Shown one piece after another: positions 1 through 8,097 of a DNA stretch of 44,301 nucleotides. A model generated the notes under the pieces. The model did no database searches. It saw nothing but the letters and a program-made list of their open reading frames with translations, and was not told where the DNA came from. Source of the DNA: Pseudomonas sp. (GTDB taxonomy: Bacteria; Pseudomonadota; Gammaproteobacteria; Pseudomonadales; Pseudomonadaceae). The stretch's first letter is position 1, and each line of letters begins with the position of its first letter. The DNA lies in NCBI RefSeq assembly GCF_028293835.1, contig NZ_JAQGNX010000131.1, forward strand, positions 1-44,301. The letters are read 5' to 3'. Position numbers and translations under genes: made by a program.

Positions 1-62
1 GCACGAGGTAGCGCTCCCAGTTCCACACGCAAAAACCACAACAATAAAAACAGGAACCCACC

Positions 63-1040
63 ATGTTGCAGATAACTCGCAAGCCTGTTCATGCCCTTTC
101 TCTGGCTCTCGCCATCAGTGCTGCCGCGCTGACCAGTCTTCCAGCCCAGGCCAAAGACCTGAAAATCGGTTTCAGTCAGGTCACGCTACAGTCCCCGTTC
201 TATGTGCAACTGCGCGACGGTGCCAAAGCGGCAGCCGAAAAAGACGGCGACACGCTGATCTTCCTCGACGCCAACGGTGATATCAGCAAGCAGAACAACG
301 ACATTCAAGACTTACTGACGCGCAAGGTCGACGTGCTGATCATTAACCCGGTCAACCCTGACTCCGTCGGTGCTGCCCTTGATGCCGCTAAGCGCGCCAA
401 GGTCCCGGTACTCGCCGTGGATCGAGCGATCAATGGCGACATAGCGGCCACCATCGGCCGCAACAACGAGAAAATGGGTGAGTTGTCCGGCACCGCATTG
501 CTCGCCGCGTTAAAAGCCAAAGGCGTGACCAAAGGCAAAATTATCGAAATCCAGGGCGATGCTGGCGGCACGGTCATGAAACAACGCCGCGACGGCTTCC
601 ACACCGCACTCAAAGGCAGCGATTTTAAAATCATCGAAGGGCCGTACAGCGAATACATGCGCGCCAATGCCGTGACCGCGATGCAGGACTTGCTGCAAGC
701 CAACCCCGACGTCAAAGCGGTGTTCGCCCACAACGATGACATGGCCATGGGTGCGTTGCAGGTGCTCAAGGAACGCGGCATGACCAACGTGTTGGTGGCA
801 GGCGTCGACGGTTTGTCCGAGGCGATAAATGCCATCGAAAGCGGTGACCAGTACGTGTCTACGGCGCTGAACGACCCGCGTTACCTGGGGGAAATCGCCA
901 TCGATGCCGCCCGTAAATTGGCTACAGGCAAAAGCGTGGACAAATTTGTCGACGCTGGCACCGAAGCCGTGACCAAAGCCAACGCGGCCCAGGTCAAGCA
1001 CGACGCGACTTTCGGTGAGTATCGCCCCGGCGCGCAATAA
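63..1040 (+). CDS. Ribose-type ABC transporter periplasmic sugar-binding protein
   Basis: A 325-residue periplasmic binding protein of the Peripla_BP_4 / RbsB type. Residues 1-30 are a classical signal peptide (basic start, hydrophobic LSLALAISAAALTS, AQA cleavage site). The mature part opens KDLKIGFSQV and keeps family landmarks such as the IINPVNPDSV segment near residue 95, AVDRAI near 119 and FAHNDDMAMGAL near 221, which contribute to the inter-lobe sugar site. The ATG is preceded by AGGAA at 52-56. It is the first gene of a co-directional cassette with dehydrogenase, kinase, regulator, ATPase, permease and phosphatase, so it probably delivers a monosaccharide or polyol to the permease at 6239. 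The substrate cannot be read from sequence. The upstream promoter lies outside the window. Confidence 0.93.
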   Translation: MLQITRKPVHALSLALAISAAALTSLPAQAKDLKIGFSQVTLQSPFYVQLRDGAKAAAEKDGDTLIFLDANGDISKQNNDIQDLLTRKVDVLIINPVNPDSVGAALDAAKRAKVPVLAVDRAINGDIAATIGRNNEKMGELSGTALLAALKAKGVTKGKIIEIQGDAGGTVMKQRRDGFHTALKGSDFKIIEGPYSEYMRANAVTAMQDLLQANPDVKAVFAHNDDMAMGALQVLKERGMTNVLVAGVDGLSEAINAIESGDQYVSTALNDPRYLGEIAIDAARKLATGKSVDKFVDAGTEAVTKANAAQVKHDATFGEYRPGAQ

Positions 1041-1065
1041 GCCTTTTTGATTCATCAACGTTTTG

Positions 1066-1087
1066 GGCGCCTCTCACGAGAGGTCCC
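1066..1087 (+). other. Intercistronic hairpin after the binding-protein gene
   Basis: CCTCTC at 1070-1075 faces GAGAGG at 1078-1083, flanked by GGG and CCC, giving a short GC-rich stem-loop without a T-run. Binding-protein genes often carry such processing or stabilising hairpins, which raise their transcript level over that of downstream genes. That role here is inference. Confidence 0.3.
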
Positions 1088-1121
1088 TCCCTGCACGTCA
1101 TTCAACACAGAGGATGTCATC

Positions 1122-2138
1122 GTGAAAGCAGCAGTCATGTACAAACCGGGCGATATCCGGGTCGAAGAAGTTGAAAAACCTACGGTCAAGGCCGGCCACG
1201 CATTGGTCCGTGTCGCTGCCTGCGGTGTCTGTGGCTCGGACATCCCACGGATGCTGAGCAAGGGCGCGCACCGCATGCCGCTGATCTGCGGTCATGAATT
1301 CGCAGGTTTTATCGAAGAAATCGGCGAAGGCATCGAAGGCTATTCCGTCGGCGAACTGGTCACCGTGCCGCCCATGATCCCGGACGTCAGCAGCGACCAA
1401 TACCAACGCGGATTCCCGTCCCGCTCGGAAAACTACGACTACTTTGGCAGCCGCCGCGACGGTGCCTACGCCGAATACGTCAACGTACCGCTGACCAATC
1501 TGATCAAGGTTCCGGCGGGCATGGACCCGATTGCGGCGTCCCTGGTCGACCCGGCAGCCATCGCCCTGCACGCTATCTGGAAAGCTGACTTCAAGGCCGG
1601 GCAAAGCGCCGCGGTGGTCGGTTGCGGGCCGATTGGTTTGTTCGCCATACAATGGCTGCGGTTGATGGGGGCCAAAGATATTATTGCCATCGACATCGCC
1701 GAGGAAAAACTCGCCATGGCACGCGAAGCGGGTGCCACCCATAGCCTGCTCAGTGGCAGCTCGGACGCTGAGTTGCCACGTTGCCAGTTGGTGATTGAAG
1801 CGGCGGGTCATCCAAGCTCATTCACCCAGGCGGTGCAATTGGCCAAAGCTGGCGGTCACGTTGTATTCATCGGCATTCCAACCACTGACGTACCTATTAC
1901 CACCGCGACGTTTTCGTACTTCCTGCGTCAGGAAATCTCCCTGCACGGCGCCTGGAACTCGTTCTCCGCGCCCTTCCCTGGCGACGAATGGACCGCCTCC
2001 ATCGACAAATTGGCCAGCGGCGAATTGCAATGGAAGTTCATGATTACCCATGACCTGCCACTGTCTGAATTGCCGGACATGTTCAAGCGCTACGCCGAAC
2101 GCAAAGAGATCGCGGCAAAAGTTATTTTCCGGCCGTGA
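1122..2138 (+). CDS. Zn-dependent medium-chain polyol/polyol-phosphate dehydrogenase (GatD-like)
   Basis: A 338-residue medium-chain dehydrogenase/reductase. The GTG at 1122 is chosen because CAGAGGA lies 8 bases upstream and the protein then starts MKAAVMYKPGDIRVEE, as relatives do; a longer frame from 1047 has no such support. Catalytic-zinc residues are visible in CGVCGSD (about residue 35) and GHEFAG (about 58), and the Rossmann motif is GCGPIG (about 166). The segment GSRRDGAYAEY (about 112) is characteristic of galactitol-1-phosphate dehydrogenases. The loop before it, which normally holds four structural-zinc cysteines, reads PMIPDVSSDQYQRGFPSRSE and has none. In context it probably oxidises the polyol or its phosphate before or after the kinase at 2238. 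Substrate unknown. Confidence 0.88.
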   Translation: MKAAVMYKPGDIRVEEVEKPTVKAGHALVRVAACGVCGSDIPRMLSKGAHRMPLICGHEFAGFIEEIGEGIEGYSVGELVTVPPMIPDVSSDQYQRGFPSRSENYDYFGSRRDGAYAEYVNVPLTNLIKVPAGMDPIAASLVDPAAIALHAIWKADFKAGQSAAVVGCGPIGLFAIQWLRLMGAKDIIAIDIAEEKLAMAREAGATHSLLSGSSDAELPRCQLVIEAAGHPSSFTQAVQLAKAGGHVVFIGIPTTDVPITTATFSYFLRQEISLHGAWNSFSAPFPGDEWTASIDKLASGELQWKFMITHDLPLSELPDMFKRYAERKEIAAKVIFRP

Positions 2139-2147
2139 ACGCATACG

Positions 2148-2173
2148 TGGCTAGCGACTTAAGCTGCTAGCCA
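2148..2173 (+). other. Stem-loop between dehydrogenase and kinase genes
   Basis: TGGCTAGC at 2148-2155 is the exact reverse complement of GCTAGCCA at 2166-2173, with a 10-base loop. No T-run follows, so this is more likely an mRNA processing or stability element than a terminator. A second small stem (GCGTC/GACGC, 2210-2225) sits directly before the kinase Shine-Dalgarno AGGAGG at 2226-2231. Confidence 0.35.
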
Positions 2174-2237
2174 TCGGTCAGATGCTGTGCAAAGCCGATA
2201 AAACAAGAAGCGTCGCCAGAGACGCAGGAGGACAACC

Positions 2238-3758
2238 ATGACCCTGTTGCTGGGACTGGATTTCGGAACCGGTGGCGTTCGCGCAGGCTTGTATGATCTG
2301 CACAGCCACAAGCTGGTGCAGGTTGCCGAAGCGCCCTACGCCACCGAATATCCGCAGTTAGGCTGGGCCGAACAATCGCCGCAAGAATGGTGGTCAGCGC
2401 TCGGCAGCGCGTGTCGAACGCTGATGGCCCAAGCCGGACACCCGCACGTCGCGGCGGTCTGCGTGGCGGCCACCGCCTCTACGGTTGTCGCGGCTCGCAG
2501 CAACGGTGAACCGTTACGCCCGGCGTTGTTATGGATGGACTGCCGCGCTACCGAAGCATCGGCGCACACCGCCCACGTAACCCATCCGATGATGAATGTC
2601 GGGGGCGATGCGGTGGAGTGGCTGATCCCAAAGGCCATGTGGTTGGCGCACAACGAACCGCAGGTGTATGCCCAGGCCGATCGAATCTGCGAAGCGGTGG
2701 ATTGGATCAACTATCAGTTAACTGGCCGCTGGGTGGCCTCGCAGTTGAATGCCAGTTGCAAATGGAACTACGACACCCTGAATCAGCGTTTCCCGGTGGA
2801 ATTATATGAAGAACTTGGCGTTCCTGAATTGGCGGAAAAACTGCCTCGTGAAGTGATTCCGGTGGGCGGTCGCATCGGTCAGCTGAGCGCCAACGCAGCC
2901 AGCCATTTAGGACTTAGCCGCGACACATTGGTTGCCCAGGGCGGAATAGACGCACACATGGCGATGCTCAGTGCCGGGACCACGGGTGCTGGCGAATTAC
3001 TCTTCATCGGCGGCACATCGGTGGTGCAACTGATGCATACACCGCAACGCATGGACGTTCCCGGCATCTGGGGCCCCTACCCTGGCGCCTTGCTCGATGG
3101 CCAATGGTTGATGGAAGGCGGTCAAGTCTCGGCCGGTTCGATCCTGAACTGGCTGGCGCAGAAAATCTTCGGACTCAACGATGCCGAACATCAACAGATG
3201 ATCAAAAAAGCCGCCCTGCTGCAGCCGGGTTCCACGGGTTTGCTGGTGCTGGACTATTGGATGGGCAACCGCACGCCGTACCGCTCGCCAGACATGCGCG
3301 GGGCAATTCTGGGCCTGTCACTGAACCATGATCGGCATGACTTGTACCGCGCGTCGGTTGAAGCGATTGCCCTCGGCTCGGCCAACATTTTTCACACCTG
3401 GAGCTCTCAAGGCATCGAGATTACCCGGGTGGTGGCGGCCGGTGGTTTTCAGAAGAATCCGTTATGGCTGCAAGCGACCATTGATGCCACTGGCGTACCG
3501 TTCGAGATGGTCGCCCATGACAACCTGACGTTGATCGGCACCGCCGCAGCAGCAGCCTGTGCGCTGGGCGAGTTCAGCCATCTGCAACAAGCTGCCGACA
3601 ACTTTACTACCCGTGGCACCCTGATCGAACCTGACGCCGAAGCCCATGAACAGTACGTTGAGCTGCTGGGTCGTTATCGCGCCGCCACTGACAGCGTTGC
3701 GCCTATCAGCTGTAAACCCGCACTCGCCAGATTGCGCGGTGTGAGGCCTGCCGCATGA
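2238..3758 (+). CDS. FGGY-family carbohydrate kinase (pentulose/polyol kinase)
   Basis: A 506-residue kinase of the ASKHA fold. The N-terminal phosphate-1 motif is LLLGLDFGTGGVRAGLYD (residues 3-20). The catalytic aspartate lies in GGIDAHM near residue 238. The C-terminal domain has the ATP-binding GGTSVV (near 258) and AAGGFQKNPLW (near 402) motifs. The stretch around IWGPYPGALLDGQWLMEGG (about 276-294) resembles D-ribulokinase/FGGY-type enzymes more than glycerol kinase or xylulokinase. A strong AGGAGG sits 6 bases before the ATG. It presumably phosphorylates the imported sugar or the keto-product of the dehydrogenase. The kinase plus SorC plus ribose-ABC arrangement also occurs in AI-2 (lsr) and erythritol (ery) loci, but nothing here proves either substrate. 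The stop overlaps the regulator start (ATGA). Confidence 0.88.
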   Translation: MTLLLGLDFGTGGVRAGLYDLHSHKLVQVAEAPYATEYPQLGWAEQSPQEWWSALGSACRTLMAQAGHPHVAAVCVAATASTVVAARSNGEPLRPALLWMDCRATEASAHTAHVTHPMMNVGGDAVEWLIPKAMWLAHNEPQVYAQADRICEAVDWINYQLTGRWVASQLNASCKWNYDTLNQRFPVELYEELGVPELAEKLPREVIPVGGRIGQLSANAASHLGLSRDTLVAQGGIDAHMAMLSAGTTGAGELLFIGGTSVVQLMHTPQRMDVPGIWGPYPGALLDGQWLMEGGQVSAGSILNWLAQKIFGLNDAEHQQMIKKAALLQPGSTGLLVLDYWMGNRTPYRSPDMRGAILGLSLNHDRHDLYRASVEAIALGSANIFHTWSSQGIEITRVVAAGGFQKNPLWLQATIDATGVPFEMVAHDNLTLIGTAAAAACALGEFSHLQQAADNFTTRGTLIEPDAEAHEQYVELLGRYRAATDSVAPISCKPALARLRGVRPAA

Positions 3759-4753
3759 ATGCTCTGTCCGACTCAAAAAACCCTGACACCTTACCCGCCC
3801 GCCTATTTTCCGACGCCCAGCGCGAGGATTTGATGGTCCAGGTGGCCAAGCTGTATTACGACCTGGAAAAGACCCAAAGCGATATTTCAAAAGAAACCGG
3901 CCTGACTCGCTGGCAGGTCAGCCGGTTGTTGCGTGAAGCCCGGGAAACCGGTGTGGTCAGAATCGAGATCATTCCCCGCTCCGCTCGTTTGCCCGAACTG
4001 GAAGCAGCGTTGCAGCGCACGTTTGGCTTGCGCGAAGCCCTGGTGCTGGGCGTGGTCGGTGACGACAGCGGCTTGAATGCGGTGACTCAGGCCGCCGCTC
4101 GCTACTTGTGCAGCCTGCAACCAGCACCGGATTTGATCGGAGTGTCGTGGGGCCGAACCCTGACCAAGATGGCTCAATGGCTGGTCCCGCGCTGGAATGA
4201 ATCAGTCAATGTGGTGCTGCTCAACGGTGCTATCAACACGCGCTCAGTGGGCGAACCCAGCCACAACGTCGCCGAGCGCTTCGCCCATGCGGCCCGCGGC
4301 CAAGCGACGTTGTTGCCGGTGCCGGCGATCCTCGGCAACGCTCGGACCCGCGAGGCATTGGAACAAGACCCTATTATTGCTGACGTGTTGCGCCTGGGCG
4401 AACAAGCCTCAGTGGCGTGTTTCAGCCTCGGCGAACTGACGGCGCACTCGGTGCTGATGGAGTCCGGCTATATAGACGCCGCGCTTTTGGCGGAGCTGGA
4501 GCGTCGCGGCGCAGTCGGCGACATCATGGGTCGTTTTATCGGCGCCGACGGTCAGGTGGTGATGCCTGAACTGGACGACCGGACCCTTGGCTTACGCCCA
4601 CAGGCGCTGCGCGATAAAGCCTGGTCGATTGCGGTCTGCGTCGGCGCGCATAAGCATCAGATCGTTAAAGCCAGCGTCCGCGCAGGCTACGTCAACGTAC
4701 TCGCCACCGACGAGGCCACCGCACGTTTCTTGCTGGAGCAAGACCATGACTGA
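3755..4753 (+). CDS. SorC/DeoR-type sugar-binding transcriptional regulator
   Basis: A 332-residue repressor-type protein with an N-terminal helix-turn-helix (about residues 27-70, including SDISKETGLTRWQVSRLL) and a large C-terminal sugar-phosphate-binding domain of the SorC family, with the typical GVSWGRTL segment near residue 128 and GDIMGRFI near 250. The start ATG overlaps the kinase stop as ATGA (3755-3758), and the stop overlaps the ATPase start by 8 bases, so it is translated within the operon it most likely controls. By family precedent the effector is the phosphorylated product of the kinase next door; this is inference. Confidence 0.9.
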   Translation: MNALSDSKNPDTLPARLFSDAQREDLMVQVAKLYYDLEKTQSDISKETGLTRWQVSRLLREARETGVVRIEIIPRSARLPELEAALQRTFGLREALVLGVVGDDSGLNAVTQAAARYLCSLQPAPDLIGVSWGRTLTKMAQWLVPRWNESVNVVLLNGAINTRSVGEPSHNVAERFAHAARGQATLLPVPAILGNARTREALEQDPIIADVLRLGEQASVACFSLGELTAHSVLMESGYIDAALLAELERRGAVGDIMGRFIGADGQVVMPELDDRTLGLRPQALRDKAWSIAVCVGAHKHQIVKASVRAGYVNVLATDEATARFLLEQDHD

Positions 4754-6242
4754 AATGGCCCTCGATATCCGCCACCTCGCCAAGCGCTTTCCACCGAATG
4801 TGGTGGCGCTGACCGACGCGTCACTGACCGTTCGCCCCGGCGAAGTTCATTGCTTGCTCGGTGCCAATGGCGCGGGCAAAAGTACCTTGTTGAAAATCGT
4901 TGCCGGCGCCCATCGTCCCGACGGTGGTGAAATGCTGGTGGGCGGGCGCCACGTTGATTTGAAAAATCCTCAGCAGGCCCGAGAAGCCGGCATCGTGATG
5001 ATTTATCAGGAACTGGATTTGATCGGGCAAATGACCGTCGAAGAGAACCTGATGCTCGGCTACACACCCAACCGCTACGGAATTATTTCCCGAGCCAAAC
5101 GCAGCGCCCGGGCCGCTGAAGCCTTGAAGCGGGTCGGCGCCAATTTCAGCGCCACGGCCCGGGTCGAGACATTGTCTATTGCCAATCAACAATTGGCGGC
5201 GATTGCCCGCGCGTTGACCTGCGACGCCAAGCTGGTGGTGATGGACGAGCCGTCCGCCGCGCTTAACGAGACCGAGCTGAAACGAGTGTTCCAGGTGATC
5301 CGCGAGATCACGGCGGCGGGTGTTGCGGTCTTGTACGTCAGCCACCGCCTGAATGAAATCCGCGAGATCGGCCACCGGGTTACGGTCTTGCGCGGCGGCT
5401 GCACCTTGGAAACCCGCGAGCTTAGCGAGGTGGATGATCAGGCACTGATCAACGCTGTGGTGGGCGAGCACCGGGAACTGCTGGAACGCAGCGCACGCAC
5501 CCCTCCCCGGGCTGAACTGGCGCTGAAAGTTGATAATCTACAGGGTGCTCAAGGTCTGAACGTTCACGGCCTTGAAGTGCGCCAAGGCGAAATCGTTGGA
5601 CTGGCCGGGCTTAATGGCGCCGGTCGCAGCAGCCTGCTTAAAGCGCTGTTCGGCTCCGGACGGGTCACCGCCGACATCGAACTGTTCGGTCAGGCCTATA
5701 AACCCAACACCCCACGCGACGCGATTCGCCAAGGCATTGGGCTGGTTCCGGAAAGTCGCAAGACCGAAGGCTTGATGTTGGATGCGCCGATCTATCGCAA
5801 CGCAACGCTGGTGCACACCCACCGCTTGACCTGGTTTTCCCATTGGCAGGCCAAGCAGCGCAGCGAGCCGGTCCTCAAGCGTTTGCAAACCAAGTTCGAC
5901 AACCTCGATCAACCGGTTCGGCAATTATCCGGCGGCAATCAACAAAAAGTGGTGATGGCCAAGTGGGTGATCGAAGGCACCCGCCTGTTACTGCTGGACG
6001 AGCCCAGCCGTGGCCTCGATGTGGGCGCCAAGGCTGACTTGTACGCGTTGGCCCGCAGCTTGGCCCAGGAAGGCTCTGCCGTATTGGTGGCCAGCAGCGA
6101 ACTGGACGAGCTGTATGTCAACTGCGACCGCATCTGGGTCATGCATGAGGGCCGCAACGCGGAGTGTTTCGATCCCTTGACGACCCCTCGCGACCATATC
6201 GAGCACACCATTCTGACCGGTAAAAGAGTGCACATATCATGA
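4746..6242 (+). CDS. Ribose-type ABC transporter duplicated ATP-binding protein (RbsA-like)
   Basis: A 498-residue protein with two ATPase domains. Domain 1 has Walker A GANGAGKST (near residue 39), signature LSIANQQLAA (near 142) and Walker B LVVMDEPSAAL (near 162). Domain 2 has the degenerate Walker A GLNGAGRSS (near 290), signature LSGGNQQKV (near 395) and Walker B LLLLDEPSRGLD (near 415). The unequal halves are standard for RbsA/MglA proteins. The start at 4746 has GGAG 7 bases upstream and overlaps the regulator stop by 8 bases; a second ATG at 4755 is possible. The stop overlaps the permease ATG (ATGA at 6239). It powers uptake through the permease. Confidence 0.95.
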   Translation: MTEMALDIRHLAKRFPPNVVALTDASLTVRPGEVHCLLGANGAGKSTLLKIVAGAHRPDGGEMLVGGRHVDLKNPQQAREAGIVMIYQELDLIGQMTVEENLMLGYTPNRYGIISRAKRSARAAEALKRVGANFSATARVETLSIANQQLAAIARALTCDAKLVVMDEPSAALNETELKRVFQVIREITAAGVAVLYVSHRLNEIREIGHRVTVLRGGCTLETRELSEVDDQALINAVVGEHRELLERSARTPPRAELALKVDNLQGAQGLNVHGLEVRQGEIVGLAGLNGAGRSSLLKALFGSGRVTADIELFGQAYKPNTPRDAIRQGIGLVPESRKTEGLMLDAPIYRNATLVHTHRLTWFSHWQAKQRSEPVLKRLQTKFDNLDQPVRQLSGGNQQKVVMAKWVIEGTRLLLLDEPSRGLDVGAKADLYALARSLAQEGSAVLVASSELDELYVNCDRIWVMHEGRNAECFDPLTTPRDHIEHTILTGKRVHIS

Positions 6243-7267
6243 CCATTACCAGCAATCGCCTGCCTGTTTTCGAAAAAGTTTCTCTGTTCGGCGCCCTGCG
6301 TCGTCGCGCTGTGCTCGATTGGGTCATGCGTTACAACTTCGTGTTCATTTTCCTCCTGGCCGTGGTGGTCGCTACGTTTCTGTCTGACGACTTCCTGACC
6401 TTCGGCAACATCGCCAACCTGTTCCAGCAAGGAGCCATTGTTGGCATCGTCGCGATTGGCATGACGTTCGTGATTCTCACCGCCAACATTGACCTGTCGG
6501 TGGGCAGCGTCTGCGCGTTTGGCGGGATCGTGGTCTCGGTGATGCTCCAGCAGCAGATCGGCGGCTGGCTGGCAGTACCGGCGACGTTGTTGGTCGGGCT
6601 ATTCATCGGCACTTTTATGGGCGCGATTACCGTATTTGGCAAAGTCCCGAGTTTTATCGTGACCCTGGCCGGCCTGGTATCGCTGCGCGGCGCGACATTC
6701 CTGGCCTCCGACGGCGCCCCCATTGGTAACCTGCCAGCCGGCTTTACCCGCATTGGCTCAGCAATGATCGATATTCTGCCGAGCCAAGGCGTCGTGTTTC
6801 CGGTGTTGGGTTTGGTGTTCATCGTAATCACCCTGGTGGCGTGGCTGGTGTTGCGCTACACCGTCTTCGGTGAATACGTACTGGCCACCGGCGGTAATCT
6901 GGAGGCCGCGCGCTTGTCCGGGGTGCCGGTGCGCGCCGTGACCATCGCTGTGTTTGCCATCTGCGGCGGGTTGGCTGCGTTCGCCGGCATGCTCATGACA
7001 TCACGCCTGCATGTGGGTCAGCCGACGGCGGCCCAAGGGCTGGAACTGGATGCCATTGCCGCCGTGGTCTTGGGCGGCACCAGCCTGTTCGGTGGCCGCG
7101 GCAGTGTGGTTGGCACGGCGGTTGCGGTTATGCTGCTGCAAGTGCTGCGTAACATTTTCAATTTGCTGGGCTTGGGTTCGTTCTATCAGATGGCAATTAC
7201 CGGGGTAATTATCATCCTGGCCATTCTCCTGAATCGACTGATCGACCACTATGCAGGCCGCACCTGA
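6239..7267 (+). CDS. Ribose-type ABC transporter permease (RbsC-like)
   Basis: A 342-residue inner-membrane protein of the BPD_transp_2 family with about ten hydrophobic segments. Family landmarks are GAIVGIVAIGMTFVILTANI (about residues 67-86), DLSVGS directly after it, and the cytoplasmic loop AVVLGGTSLFGGRGSVVGT near 278, which contacts the ATPase. Only one permease gene is present, so a homodimer is expected. The basic N-terminal RRRAVLDWVMRYN lies before the first membrane span. It is translationally coupled to the ATPase by ATGA. Confidence 0.95.
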   Translation: MTITSNRLPVFEKVSLFGALRRRAVLDWVMRYNFVFIFLLAVVVATFLSDDFLTFGNIANLFQQGAIVGIVAIGMTFVILTANIDLSVGSVCAFGGIVVSVMLQQQIGGWLAVPATLLVGLFIGTFMGAITVFGKVPSFIVTLAGLVSLRGATFLASDGAPIGNLPAGFTRIGSAMIDILPSQGVVFPVLGLVFIVITLVAWLVLRYTVFGEYVLATGGNLEAARLSGVPVRAVTIAVFAICGGLAAFAGMLMTSRLHVGQPTAAQGLELDAIAAVVLGGTSLFGGRGSVVGTAVAVMLLQVLRNIFNLLGLGSFYQMAITGVIIILAILLNRLIDHYAGRT

Positions 7268-7300
7268 ACCGCCTCGACTTTTAACCTGTGGAAACACCCG

Positions 7301-7990
7301 ATGAATGCTTCGCTTAATGAATTCGGCGCCATAACCGCCGTGATTTTCGACATGGATGGCCTGTTGCTGGACACCGAAGGCATCTATACCGAAGTTACCC
7401 AGATCATCTCCGACCGTTACGAGGGTCGAAAATTTGACTGGAGCCTCAAGCAAAACACCATCGGCCTCGGCGCTCGTGATCTGGCGAGCTACATCATCGG
7501 CGCACTGCAATTGCCCATGAGCATCGATGAATACCTGGACGCACGAACGCCGCTGATGAACGAACGGTTTCCGCGGGCTAAAGCGATGCCAGGCGCCGAA
7601 GCGCTGGTCAGGCACCTGTCAGCGAACAAGGTGCCAATCGCCGTGGGCACCAGTTCTTCGAAGCACTTTTTTGAACTGAAAACCACGCTGCACAAAGACT
7701 GGTTTGCGCTGTTCGACACGGTAGTCACCGCCGATGACCCCCAGGTGGGAGCGGCAAAACCCGCACCTGATATTTTCCTGATCGCGGCCCAGCGCCTCGG
7801 CATTCCTCCAGCGCAGTGCATGGTGTTCGAAGACTCGCCGTTCGGCATTACCGCCGCGAAAGCAGCAGGTATGCTCGCTATCGCCGTGCCGGATTCGGCC
7901 ATGCCTGCCGAAAAGTTCGCTCATGCAGATAGAGTGATCCGCAGCCTGGAAGGCTTTCAGCCCCAGGGTTACGGATTGCCGTTGCGTTGA
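7301..7990 (+). CDS. HAD-superfamily phosphatase, HDHD1/beta-PGM-like
   Basis: A 229-residue HAD hydrolase, subclass IA. Motif I is IFDMDGLLLDTE (nucleophile and acid/base aspartates near residues 16 and 18), motif II GTSSSK (near 113), motif III KPAPDIF (near 153) and motif IV FEDSPFGITAAKAAGM (near 172). The overall pattern, including LQLPMSIDEYL and MPGAEALVRHL, closely matches the GS1/HDHD1 group of pseudouridine- or sugar-phosphate phosphatases and beta-phosphoglucomutase-like enzymes. It follows the permease by 33 bases and is the last gene before a REP element, so it is probably part of the same operon, removing phosphate from a pathway intermediate or by-product. The exact substrate is unknown. 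Confidence 0.88.
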   Translation: MNASLNEFGAITAVIFDMDGLLLDTEGIYTEVTQIISDRYEGRKFDWSLKQNTIGLGARDLASYIIGALQLPMSIDEYLDARTPLMNERFPRAKAMPGAEALVRHLSANKVPIAVGTSSSKHFFELKTTLHKDWFALFDTVVTADDPQVGAAKPAPDIFLIAAQRLGIPPAQCMVFEDSPFGITAAKAAGMLAIAVPDSAMPAEKFAHADRVIRSLEGFQPQGYGLPLR

Positions 7991-8021
7991 ATCGAGCGGT
8001 GCCCGCGCTGCTGCATTCATC

Positions 8022-8095
8022 AGGAGCCAGCTTGTTGGTGAGGCCGCGGGCTGACACACCGCAATGTGCCTATCGCCAACAAGTTGGTTCCTACA
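8022..8095. repeat. REP-like inverted repeat between convergent genes
   Basis: AGGAGCCAGCTTGTTGGTGA (8022-8041) pairs with the reverse complement of 8073-8092, differing at three sites that are all G-U compatible, giving a 20-bp stem around a GC-rich centre. This matches the common pseudomonad GTAGGAGC...TTGTTGGCGA element. It sits between the stops of two convergent genes (7990 and 8098) and may act as a bidirectional transcription end. Confidence 0.8.
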
Positions 8096-8097
8096 GA

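Noticed and set aside
4746..7267. Assignment of the transporter as the AI-2 (Lsr) or ribose system
   Set aside because: Motifs show only the general ribose-type ABC family; no LsrF/LsrG or RbsK/RbsD genes are present and the dehydrogenase does not fit those pathways.
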